Source: Thalassiosira profunda (taxonomy: Eukaryota > Bacillariophyta > Thalassiosirophyceae > Thalassiosirales > Thalassiosiraceae). Taken from it: a stretch of 10,223 nt of DNA. The notes beneath the pieces are model-generated. The model saw only the letters and a list, made by a program, of their open reading frames with translations. It had not been told where the DNA came from and searched no databases. The stretch is taken from assembly GCA_036939355.1 (NCBI GenBank), contig JALLAP010000876.1, forward strand, positions 1 to 10,223, written 5' to 3'. The translations under genes were made by a program, and so were the position numbers. Numbering within the stretch: the first letter of the stretch is position 1; each line of letters opens with the position of its first letter. Shown here piece by piece: positions 1 through 7,444 of the stretch.

Positions 1-141
1 GTCCGTTCGTCATCCACTTCGGAGTTCTCTTTTTTATGCACTGACCTTGATGAGATCTACTCCAAAGCACAACACCCGCGGGTCTTGGATCCAGAAACAG
101 CGCCGAATTTCAGTCGCGAGGACTCTTCTCGCTGTTTCGAT

Positions 142-235
142 GAGAGCACTTTGTTGCATGGCCATTCGAAGGCGCGACGACCCGTTCTCGGCGCCTGTCA
201 CTGCAGCCGAGCCCCCACCGTTATCGACCTCTCAC
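142..235 (+). repeat. Diverged direct repeat, copy A
   Basis: This block resembles 589-678 in the same orientation, 447 bp away. The best-kept core is 174-195 against 621-642, with 19 of 22 bases identical around GCGACGACC and TCGGCGCC. It is followed in both copies by a variable CpG-rich spacer, then CCGAGCCCCC, then a CCTCNCAC end. Identity over the whole block is roughly three quarters by eye. The origin is unknown: it could be an old duplication or copies of a dispersed element. Confidence 0.5.
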
Positions 236-588
236 CCGCATTTCGACTGAATCCGAGAGCTCTCCCCCGCTCGCTCGTCCCCCAGTTTCGTTGCGTTAAA
301 CCTGACGGGCGGCTCCCAAATTGCTGTCCTTCCCTCGTCTGTCGCCCCTCCACAGACCGCTAGGCCTGCTGGCGCTCAAGTCCGATGTTAAATGAAGGGC
401 GAACGCCAACCGATTTCCCCACCCGGCATCACATTGCAAAATCAAATTGTCACCGTCCAATGCTCCCTCGATGCCAACCCAAAGCGCTCCCAAGTCCGTC
501 GGTATCGTTGCCAACCACCTGGGGGGTCACGGGTCCGGCAGTGGTCGCGAATCTTAGCCGCGTCGCGACGTCGACGCCCCACCAGAAC

Positions 589-678
589 GAGATCATTTCA
601 TTGCGTGGTAATTCAAGGTCGCGACGACCTCTTTTCGGCGCCCGCCGGCGCAACCGAGCCCCCCGATCAACCTCCCAC
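589..678 (+). repeat. Diverged direct repeat, copy B
   Basis: This is the partner of 142-235. The shared order of segments is a GAGA start, ATTGC/GTTGC, ATTC-AAGG, GCGACGACC, TCGGCGCC, CCGAGCCCCC and CCTCCCAC. Small indels between the copies disrupt any common reading frame, so a coding origin is not supported. Confidence 0.5.
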
Positions 679-1579
679 TATCTAACTACAAAGCTGCCGC
701 GTTCAACCAGAGGAATCCAGAGGTCAATTTAAGAAGAGGTGGGCTCGCTGTTGAAACTTCGTGGTTTTGGGGTGTTTTGGCGTGCCACGTTGACCCACCG
801 GTTATTTTTAATTTTGTTAGAGCAAGCAAGCGTTCGCCTCGACGGTGCGTGACGGTTGGCGCCCTCGGCCGAGGTGGCTCGAGATTGAGCCCTCCGTCGA
901 AGCCAATGGCCACAGCTCACGCCCCGCAACCATCCAGAGTGGTTGGGAAGCCATCTCGGACGCCTCGTGCACGTTCTTCCCTCTCATTGTAGCCTCTCGA
1001 GTGTCGTTCGCTCTCGCATCCGCTCGGTGTTCGGATTCTGAGCAACAGCCTTTGGACTCGAGGATCTGCTTTGGAGGAATCGGCCATTTGCAACCCACAG
1101 CACCGCTGCTCGTCGCCGGGTCCGAGACGAGCAACGAGCCGTCGACGGCGAAGAATGCGGCGAATTTGCGGCGCCGGCGCTGCAGCCCCACGCCAGAAGG
1201 ATGGAAGAGTGGGCTCGGGGGCAAGCCATGGCGGTGGCAATCGGTCGCTTTGGACGACAGACGCCGATGGCCGTCCATCGGCTCCCAGAAATGGGACCCC
1301 GCCGTAAAACCAAAAGTAAGGCCCATCATTTGATTGCCGCGGCGGTTCCTGAACCACACGAGCGTGGGGATGTCGGCAGCGACCTCGATCGGCCTGAGAT
1401 TAGCCCGCTTCGCCGACGCCGGGTACGACCGTGCTTTGCACGCGGTGGACGGATCCAGAAGGGTTTAGAAATTTAAACGTCAGAAGCGAGGGCTGTTTCC
1501 CATAAGTAGGTGGAGCGTTGAGGGTGGGCCGGAGGTTCTGTGTCGCAACACCGCCCGCACTTTCTATTGTTCACCACGA

Positions 1580-2809
1580 TTATCTCCCCCAATGAAAATT
1601 TCTATGAGAATACAAACAATCCTCGTCGCAAAATGTCTCCCACCCGAATCCATCGAATTTCTTATCCTTCCGTCTATAGAACAAGTAGGAATGCCTGAAG
1701 CCCAGTGCATGCCGGGCTTGGGCAATGAACCAAGAAAATGATGATGCTGGATTGCCTATGAATACTGTACTGACAAGGGCAAGCATGAGATCACTCGCCA
1801 GATTGCTAACGCCAGGGGGGACGACCTGAAAAACGGGGCCAATCAGAGCATCATGCATTAAGCGTTCCACAACCTCTGAGTTTTTGCCATCAGTTATCAT
1901 CAATATGCTGTTATTCATCATCCCCAACGGAGTTAGGATGCTTGCGATCAGTTCGCCTGGGAAATCGTGGGCAGCGTCCATGTCAACGCCCATCATGTTG
2001 TGAGCTTTAGTCAAGAAAGACCTCATACTTCTACTATGCATCACAGTGTACTTTTGGGTTATTGTTTTTTTGAACTCATTTCGTGCCCATCCAAATGCTG
2101 CATGAAGACCAGAACATGTGTTCGTCGTTGTCGAGGAGTTGGGGTATTTCCTCATCTCATTGGCAGTAATCTGGTACAGCATTTGGATCACATATTGTCG
2201 GTGAGTTTTCCTTTGTTCGAGTGTGTGATTGACGGTCTTGTACCAATACAGTTCTGTTGGACCGACTTTCCTTGCATTTGACAGAAATTCTTGTCTCTCT
2301 CCAGAATCCAATATTGTCACGCCAAAAAGGCGCTGGAAGTTATCTTTCCAGTCTGCGCTGTTCTTTATCCCCATGAAAACTTTACCGAGCGGGACATCCA
2401 AAGGAAAGTTGTTCTCGCTAATCACAAGTTCTGCCTCACGGTCGTACGCCATATCAAAGGCGTGGAAAAATGAAGCAATATTATTTCCTGTCTGACCGTA
2501 TAAGCCTTGCGTCAGTACAATGGCGTTGGCGGGGTTGCGCTTCCAGCGAGTGCTAATTCCGAATTCAGTCGTCCCATTTGGGAGGCCGGGCATATCTTTG
2601 AGGAAGACTTTTTGATTGCAGAGCTTAAAGAAAGTACGAGTACGAGTACTGAGTCTCTCAACGCGAGGCATGACCAGCATGTTGTTTGATGTGGACTGCC
2701 ACGCCCACGCCCACGCCGCACCGAACACTACTATCACCATATTGACAAAGGGGGGTGATTTTGGAGTGCCGCGTGTGCGCCCAAGCTGTTTCTGAACTAG
2801 GAGTGCCAT
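1580..2809 (-). CDS. Type II membrane fucosyltransferase-like protein
   Basis: This is probably a Golgi or ER glycosyltransferase of the GT-B, fucosyltransferase-like superfamily. The donor and acceptor are not identifiable. It encodes 409 residues from the chosen ATG at 2809. That ATG has A at -3 and G at +4; an in-frame ATG at 2869 would add 20 residues but has poor context. Residues 21-37 (FVNMVIVVFGAAWAWAW) form a single hydrophobic segment after a basic N-terminus, which fits a signal anchor. Residues 104-110 (YGQTGNN) resemble the glycine-rich donor-side loop of fucosyltransferases. Residues 257-260 (MHSR) may be the counterpart of their conserved Arg. Residues 339-359 (starting SDLMLALVSTVFIGNP, then SSFS) match the well-known DLxxLxxSxxFIGxxxSSFS-type C-terminal motif. 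N-glycosylation sequons occur at about 78, 194, 224 and 300. The sequence is noticeably AT-richer than its surroundings and uses A/T-ending codons. The fold assignment is moderately secure; the specific activity is not. Confidence 0.65.
   Translation of the reverse strand: MALLVQKQLGRTRGTPKSPPFVNMVIVVFGAAWAWAWQSTSNNMLVMPRVERLSTRTRTFFKLCNQKVFLKDMPGLPNGTTEFGISTRWKRNPANAIVLTQGLYGQTGNNIASFFHAFDMAYDREAELVISENNFPLDVPLGKVFMGIKNSADWKDNFQRLFGVTILDSGERQEFLSNARKVGPTELYWYKTVNHTLEQRKTHRQYVIQMLYQITANEMRKYPNSSTTTNTCSGLHAAFGWARNEFKKTITQKYTVMHSRSMRSFLTKAHNMMGVDMDAAHDFPGELIASILTPLGMMNNSILMITDGKNSEVVERLMHDALIGPVFQVVPPGVSNLASDLMLALVSTVFIGNPASSFSWFIAQARHALGFRHSYLFYRRKDKKFDGFGWETFCDEDCLYSHRNFHWGR
2700..2717 (+). 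repeat. Hexanucleotide repeat inside membrane-anchor codons
   Basis: Three tandem copies of CACGCC on the plus strand read as Gly-strand GGCGTG on the coding strand. They encode the alternating Ala-Trp run of the membrane anchor (about residues 32-37 of the fucosyltransferase-like protein). Copy-number change would lengthen or shorten the anchor in steps of two residues without a frameshift. Confidence 0.6.
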
Positions 2810-2916
2810 GTTGCTATTATCTAGTCTCAGGGCTGGGAAAGGCACAGAGACGGAAGAGAATACACACATAGAGGCGGAGGTGGTTTATGTGGGTACGATG
2901 TACGATAAATACCTAC

Positions 2917-3402
2917 CTATGGGCTGGTTGACGTTTCCAGAGATTGGAACTGCGCGGGGCCGCCCCCGAAAAACACAAATCCGACCACCCCCGCCTCGTC
3001 GACCATGGCGCCGCCAGCGGCCTTACGCGCCGAATACCCGCCCGATAGCCGCGACCAGTGGCTCAAATTGAAGCCAACGACCTCCGCTATCGTTCGGTAA
3101 CCGCCGATTAGCGCTATCACCGCAGTAAGAGCATCAAAATGGCCGGCGGCGAGGAGGTGCATTTCGATGGCCTTGGCATGACATATGATGTGGTCTGAAA
3201 GTAGAGCTGCCCATAAACATAATATGTGGCCGTGTCGAGCCACCGGATTGCCGCTCGATGCGTACCGAAGGGTTGGGCGGCGGCAGAGCGGGGGAGGAGG
3301 CCGTTGAGGGCCATCGTGAGGGCCATTATCGACCGGGTGAGTGAGGAGGGCGACGACAAGAACACAGGCCTTGTCTATGGCTAATATATTTGCAATTACT
3401 AG
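2917..3402 (-). other. Weak candidate open frame or gene remnant
   Basis: This frame is open for 162 codons, from just after a stop at 3403-3405 to the stop at 2917, but it lacks an ATG near its 5' end. The stretch with the most protein-like character contains LLAAGHFDALTAVIALIGGY followed by RTIAEVVGF. It loosely recalls a short repeat known from plant and algal proteins of the form L-x-x-A-G-R-x-D-L-x-x-A-I-x-x-x-GG-[FY]-x-x-VA-x-x-LG. The resemblance is from memory and partial. A second frame (3117-3365) is also open over part of it. It may be a decayed gene fragment, an exon, or chance. I would not annotate it as a gene without transcript or homology support. Confidence 0.15.
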
Positions 3403-4010
3403 TTATGAAACCTAACCCAGCCACCCCGACCTCGCCCGATACCCATGGCGGCGGGACGCACCGTGAGATTGGCCGCATGTACCCCCTAAGGCCGACGTTG
3501 GCCGCCGACGTGCCGGACCGAGCATCTAACAAACGAACGAGGTGAAGGGCCGGGACGTAGGCACATGCGGCCAGAGGTATCGACGACCAGGGTCCAAGAA
3601 ACATCAGTAGGCGGACTATTTTGTTCATTTACTAATGCTCTTGCATCGCTTGGTAGTATGTTGTTGGGTACGGCCAATTGTTCGTTGTTGTGTGCGTCTT
3701 CTGGCGTGACCACGGTATTTGGTTGGCATGTATCGACCCAGAGCCCCCCAAACTGTCGTATATTGCCTTCTGTCCATCCCAAACTGCTGATTGTCGCGTC
3801 CACTTACTCCCCCATCTGTACATGCACCGAGCGATCGCACCACTCCCTCCTCCCGGCTCCCCCCACCCGCACAGCACTCAGCACGCCCATTTCGACCTTG
3901 TTCGACGGACAGAGGCGACACCCATCCTATCCCCCCGCGATAGCTCGTGGAGTTGGCTATCCATGAACATAGATTAGCCCCCCGGCCGGTACTCGGGCCC
4001 GGCTGCCTCT

Positions 4011-4037
4011 CCCCCCCCCGCTCCCGTCCCATCCCCC
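4011..4037 (-). other. G-quadruplex motif on minus strand
   Basis: The plus strand reads C9, then G-C-T, CCC, GT, CCC, AT, CCCCC. The minus strand is therefore four G-runs of at least three separated by loops of 2, 2 and 3 nt. This satisfies the standard G3+N1-7 pattern directly. It lies in a pyrimidine-rich tract about 1.05 kb upstream of UTP6 and 1.2 kb upstream of the fucosyltransferase-like gene. Whether it folds or matters in the cell is unknown. Confidence 0.6.
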
Positions 4038-4444
4038 TCCATCCACTTCTCTCCTCCAGGGACCGGGATAGTCCGGGGTGTGAATTGCAAAGTCCCCGTA
4101 CAGCCCCGAGCGATCCTCATTGTCGATTGAGTGCCCGTATGTGCGTGCACGTACCACGGCGAGGTCTCATTCCCACTCCTTCCATCGATTTGCAATAATG
4201 TACATACACCACTGCACAGAACAGGCGGGCCGGCGCCGATAAGAGGGGCGGCCCTCGACAACCACAGCCAGCTGCAACCACTCCCCACTGCCTCCGGATT
4301 ATTGTCGCATCTCTGATGGCAATATTGGGGGCGTCGGTCATGCATTCTGGCTCCCTCCCCATGCCTCGTCCCGTCGTTTTGTTGTGTGTTGTTGTAGGCG
4401 AAAGCCGCAATCCAAGGGCGACAACGACGAAGCCGCACGGCAGG

Positions 4445-4472
4445 GACGTCGCCACATCTCGTTCATACGGAC
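4445..4472 (+). repeat. 28-nt repeated element, copy 1
   Basis: Copies at 4445-4472 and 4615-4642 have the same orientation. They share 25 aligned bases with no mismatches: GACGTCGCC, then ACATCT, then TCATACGGAC. Each copy carries one 3-nt segment the other lacks (CGT after ACATCT here; GTC after GACGTCGCC in copy 2). It is 170 bp from its partner. The function is unknown. Confidence 0.6.
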
Positions 4473-4614
4473 GCCTGGCGATGGTTGGTGCAATATGCGC
4501 CCCCTAATTGTGGGGCCAGCGGCAGAATCGACCGAGGGTTTGCGAGTCGGCGGGCCGGTTCGTTGACACGACCACGGTGCACGTACACGACGCCGACAGT
4601 CGAAACGAGCGGGA

Positions 4615-4642
4615 GACGTCGCCGTCACATCTTCATACGGAC
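4615..4642 (+). repeat. 28-nt repeated element, copy 2
   Basis: This is the partner of 4445-4472, with identical shared blocks and compensating 3-nt indels. Because both indels are three bases, the peptide read from each copy in its own frame stays similar (RRHISFIRTP against RRHIFIRTP). The two copies sit in different frames relative to one another and no gene spans them. It could be a duplicated regulatory element or a remnant of a repeat. Confidence 0.6.
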
Positions 4643-4739
4643 CCCCCGAGACGATATCCCGGGGCATCGCCTCGAATATCGGGCGCCGTCGCCGCGGAGG
4701 GGGGCCTACGGCGGCTCATGGTCTGGCTCGTTCAAACTG

Positions 4740-5080
4740 TGTGGGGAAAGCAACGTTTCTGACAATACCAAAACTTTATGTTGCAAAGGGGGGTCCGGTT
4801 GAACAGTCAATAAGCTGTAAAGAATCGGTTAACTGTAGAAAGATTGGTCCTAAGTTGGAGTATTGCAAACAAGCGGCCGGTTGCACATGCGCAAATGCCT
4901 CAGAGAGCAGTCTGACATGACAGCCAGTCGAGAAGAGAAACCGTTCGAGAAGAAACCCGTCCCGCCATTTTTTTAGCCACCCATTTTGCCCCTCTCGGGA
5001 CACACATCATGTGCACCTCCCTCTCGTACATAGGCGCCGCGTCCCCTCCTCTCTGTAGCCTCTAACCCACCCCCGTCACC
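4740..5080 (+). promoter_or_regulatory. Likely UTP6 promoter and 5' leader
   Basis: By position this is the upstream region of UTP6. The segment 4740-4980 is less GC-rich than its flanks. A TCCCGCCATTTTTT element at 4960-4973, about 110 bp before the ATG, resembles an E2F-type site on the reverse strand (TGGCGGGA). Known E2F sites vary, so this is only a suggestion. From about 5010 the sequence is pyrimidine-rich (ACCTCCCTCTCG, CCCCTCCTCTCTG), consistent with an initiator or leader. No TATA box was recognised. Confidence 0.3.
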
Positions 5081-7351
5081 ATGGCCGAGCAAGTCCAAGC
5101 CATCCTCGAGCGGATGGTCCCCCCGCTCAAGGACCTGCGCGACCGCGGCCTCTTTTCTCCCGACGAGATTCGGTCCATCGTCGACCGCCGCCGCCGCGCC
5201 GAGTATTTGTTGCAACGTCGCTCCGGGGCGCGGAGGTCGGATTATTTGCGGTACATCGAAGACGAGGTATTGCTGGAGCGATTGCGGAAGCTGAGAAAGG
5301 AGCGGGTGCTCACCGAGCTGCGCAACGAGCGCATCCGCCAGCGAGAGGAGGGCGGCGACGATGGCAGCGACGACGAAGCCATCAACAAGAAGCACGCCTA
5401 CCAGACCTCCGGCATCGGCGACTCCCACATCGTCTCGCACGTCCACCTCCTGTACCAGCGCACCCTCCGCAAGTTCCACCACCCGCTCGACGTCCTCCTC
5501 AACTACGCCGAGTTCGCCAAGGAGCACAAGTCCTTCCGGCACCTCGGCAAAATCTACGCGGAGGGGTTGCAGCGCCACCCCCGCGAGGCCGGATTGTGGA
5601 TCGAGGCCGCGAGCTTCGAGTACTTCGGATACGTGGCGCAAGACTATGAAAAGGGCGACGACGTGAGCTCCAAGGTGGTGGGGGGCAGCATCCGCAATGC
5701 CCGGGTGTTGATGCAGCGGGGGCTGCGGGTGAATACGACGAGCCGGGAAATGTGGCTGCAATATTTTGCCCTTGAGCTGCACTACGTTCAGAAGCTTCGG
5801 GGCAGGCGGGAGATTTTGGAGCTGGGATTGAATGAGGAGGGAATGACCCCATCGTCTGAGGAGGAAGGGAGCGACGAAGGAGACGAGAGTGCGGGGGGAG
5901 GGGACAAACTGTCCGCGTCCCTCCTGCCGGCCCAAATCATCTTCAAGAATGCCGTCAAGGCCATCCCTGACGACGTCCGGTTCCGCCTGCGGTTCGTTGA
6001 GGCTTGCCGACAGTTTCCCCAGACAAAGCAGTTGGAGGAATGCATCATGGAGAGCGTCACGCAGGACTTTGGCGAGAGTGTGGAGGGCTGGGTGGCGAGG
6101 ATCTCGTACGCAGATGAGGAGTGGCAGAGTAGTAAATCTGCCAAGGGGGGCAAGGTGGGATTCCTGGCCGCTGCTGATGATGAAGGAAGCGAAGAGGGCA
6201 ATGGCACTGGCAGCAGCGAGGAGGAGGATGGCAAGGAGCCGCCAGCCAAGAGGGCACGTGTCGAATCAAACCAGGATGATCGCGATCCTGCCTTGGGTTT
6301 GTTACGTGAAGCTCTGAAGGCCGCGCCAAAGGCGAAAATGTACGTGGAGGCCTCTCGATTTCTTCGATCGCGCATCCAGCGCCTTTTGGACGAGGAGCAA
6401 GGAGAGGACGTGTCCCATCTCATTTGGCAGAATGAAGATGCCCAGGGCGCAGCCAGGCGGCACGCACGTGTGCTGGAGGGCCTGTATGGATACGCCAACG
6501 CAGAGCGCATAACGTCCACAACGTTGACGTTGGACCATGCTGATTTCCTCTTGAGCACTGGTCAGCCAGAGAAGGCGGAAGTATTGTTGAAAGAGGCGTG
6601 CTCGTCTGTATCGGATGCAGATGTCGCCCTCTGGCTCAGGTGGGCAGAGATATCTCAAAAGATGGCAGCGGCAAGCCTGGCGCCATCCACTTCGCCTGTG
6701 CGCGTCCTCAGGCGGGCGCTCAAGCACACTCCCATCAGCGATCGGCGAGGGCACGAGTTGGTTTCGACAGAGCTGATGCGTCATTTGATGTTGCAGCCGC
6801 CATCGTCCAAAACGAGTGAGGAACTCAAGGAGCTGTTTCAGAAGCTGGTCCTCCTATCGCAGGGAGCCGACTATTCACTCTCCTATGTCAAGAAGAGCCA
6901 GCACGGTGCCGATGAGGAAGGCGAGGAAGAGAGCGAAGAGCAGGCGAATGTTGCATCGATCTTCCTCGCCTACCTCAAATACACACTGGTCAACAGCGGT
7001 GGTGATTCAGAAGGCAGAGATTCCGTCCGGTCAATCTATTCGAGTGTCCTCTTTCACTCCAACTTTGGCAAAAGCTGCGTTGGGAGGTCGGAGGAGGAGC
7101 TTGTCGCCATGAAAGCGTTCTTTGACCTCTGCATTCGGTACGAGACAACCACTCAAGCGACCATTGCCCCGGCTTCAAATGAAATTGATGCGTCGGCCAA
7201 GAAGACGCGAAAGGAGCTGAAAAGGGCACGAAAGATGAGACTGCGCAAGTTGTACGAGGCGGCGATTGGATTTTACGAGGGTGGTGACAGCTATTGGAGG
7301 AAGGCCGTGGATGAGTATCAGAGGGGTCTTGACGCGTCCAAGTACGGCTAA
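5081..7351 (+). CDS. UTP6: U3 snoRNA-associated protein UTP6 (SSU processome)
   Basis: UTP6 is a nucleolar HAT-repeat protein of the UTP-B module of the small-subunit processome. It is needed for U3-dependent 18S rRNA processing. This copy has 756 residues, against about 600 in human, in one uninterrupted exon. The ATG sits in a strong context (GTCACCATGG). Residues 1-85 match the N-terminal U3_assoc_6 region (MAEQVQAILE, then a GLFSPDEI helix, then DYLRYIEDEVLLERLRKLRK). HAT-like helical pairs follow at about 118-245 (LYQRTLRKFHHPLDVLLNYA, GLWIEAASFEY, MWLQYFALEL), 280-350, 400-550 and 620-690. The C-terminus ends in a family-like DSYW motif at 736-739. Three acidic low-complexity linkers (about 252-275, 365-387 and 608-621) account for much of the extra length. 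The second is followed by a basic PPAKRAR patch at 387-393, a possible nuclear signal. A basic segment lies at 706-723. The first ~500 nt use strongly C-ending codons, later parts less so. The gene converges on the minus-strand gene ending at 7445. Confidence 0.93.
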   Translation: MAEQVQAILERMVPPLKDLRDRGLFSPDEIRSIVDRRRRAEYLLQRRSGARRSDYLRYIEDEVLLERLRKLRKERVLTELRNERIRQREEGGDDGSDDEAINKKHAYQTSGIGDSHIVSHVHLLYQRTLRKFHHPLDVLLNYAEFAKEHKSFRHLGKIYAEGLQRHPREAGLWIEAASFEYFGYVAQDYEKGDDVSSKVVGGSIRNARVLMQRGLRVNTTSREMWLQYFALELHYVQKLRGRREILELGLNEEGMTPSSEEEGSDEGDESAGGGDKLSASLLPAQIIFKNAVKAIPDDVRFRLRFVEACRQFPQTKQLEECIMESVTQDFGESVEGWVARISYADEEWQSSKSAKGGKVGFLAAADDEGSEEGNGTGSSEEEDGKEPPAKRARVESNQDDRDPALGLLREALKAAPKAKMYVEASRFLRSRIQRLLDEEQGEDVSHLIWQNEDAQGAARRHARVLEGLYGYANAERITSTTLTLDHADFLLSTGQPEKAEVLLKEACSSVSDADVALWLRWAEISQKMAAASLAPSTSPVRVLRRALKHTPISDRRGHELVSTELMRHLMLQPPSSKTSEELKELFQKLVLLSQGADYSLSYVKKSQHGADEEGEEESEEQANVASIFLAYLKYTLVNSGGDSEGRDSVRSIYSSVLFHSNFGKSCVGRSEEELVAMKAFFDLCIRYETTTQATIAPASNEIDASAKKTRKELKRARKMRLRKLYEAAIGFYEGGDSYWRKAVDEYQRGLDASKYG

Positions 7352-7444
7352 ACTGTGGGCGTTGACGGTTGCAGCTCGTCTTGAGTCAATAATGGGTGTC
7401 ACTTTACAACTGTATACTTCGCCCTCCGTCAAACTCGGCGTCTT
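7352..7444. other. 93-bp convergent intergenic gap
   Basis: Only 93 bp separate the UTP6 stop from the stop of the oppositely oriented gene. The two 3' UTRs therefore almost certainly overlap. An AATAATG is present on the plus strand near 7388, but no canonical AATAAA was seen on either strand. Termination of both transcripts must use signals within this gap or inside the opposite gene. Confidence 0.6.

Larger units (their letters stand above)
1..1579. other. Gene-poor stretch, no supportable gene
   Basis: I see no gene I can defend here. Open frames occur on both strands over the same stretch (roughly 817-1359 minus and 845-1333 plus). Neither has recognisable motifs, and both are of low-complexity, Arg/Ser/Pro-rich type, as expected by chance in CpG-rich DNA. 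The only internal structure noticed is a diverged direct repeat listed separately (142-235 and 589-678). The right edge is the 3' flank of the minus-strand glycosyltransferase-like gene ending at 1580. Part of 1500-1579 is therefore probably its 3' UTR, but no clear poly(A) signal was identified. Confidence 0.6.
2810..5080. other. 2.2 kb intergenic stretch between divergent genes
   Basis: This separates the minus-strand fucosyltransferase-like gene from plus-strand UTP6, so it should hold both promoters. No convincing gene was found. Many frames of 60-135 codons are open, but on both strands and without recognisable motifs. Noted inside it are a weak open frame at 2917-3402 and a C-rich, pyrimidine-biased segment from about 3830 to 4060. 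There is also a G-quadruplex motif at 4011-4037, a 28-nt element pair at 4445 and 4615, and a less GC-rich segment from about 4740 to 4980. No tRNA-like T-loop/anticodon arrangement was seen. Confidence 0.6.

Noticed and set aside
817..1359. Overlapping open frames of 160-180 codons on both strands
   Set aside because: The two oppose each other, share no recognisable domains and look like read-through of CpG-rich DNA.
3305..3328. Two adjacent TGAGGGCCATNN 12-mers
   Set aside because: This is too short and isolated to interpret.
3565..3966. 133-codon plus-strand frame with a Cys/Ser/Leu-rich start
   Set aside because: The first half vaguely resembles a signal peptide, but the rest is Pro/Thr/Ser low complexity, overlapped by a minus-strand frame of similar length.
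4741..5010. Possible snoRNA or other small RNA upstream of UTP6
   Set aside because: No proper C box/D box pair or H/ACA arrangement was found. The region is simply less GC-rich.
4973..5935. 320-codon open frame antisense to the start of UTP6
   Set aside because: It lies opposite strongly C-ending codons of a well-supported gene, which removes stops from the antisense frame. Its Leu/Val/Ala-rich product shows no motifs.
5788..6558. 256-codon minus-strand frame inside UTP6
   Set aside because: It is a shadow of UTP6. Its Ser-rich runs are the reverse of the acidic linkers.
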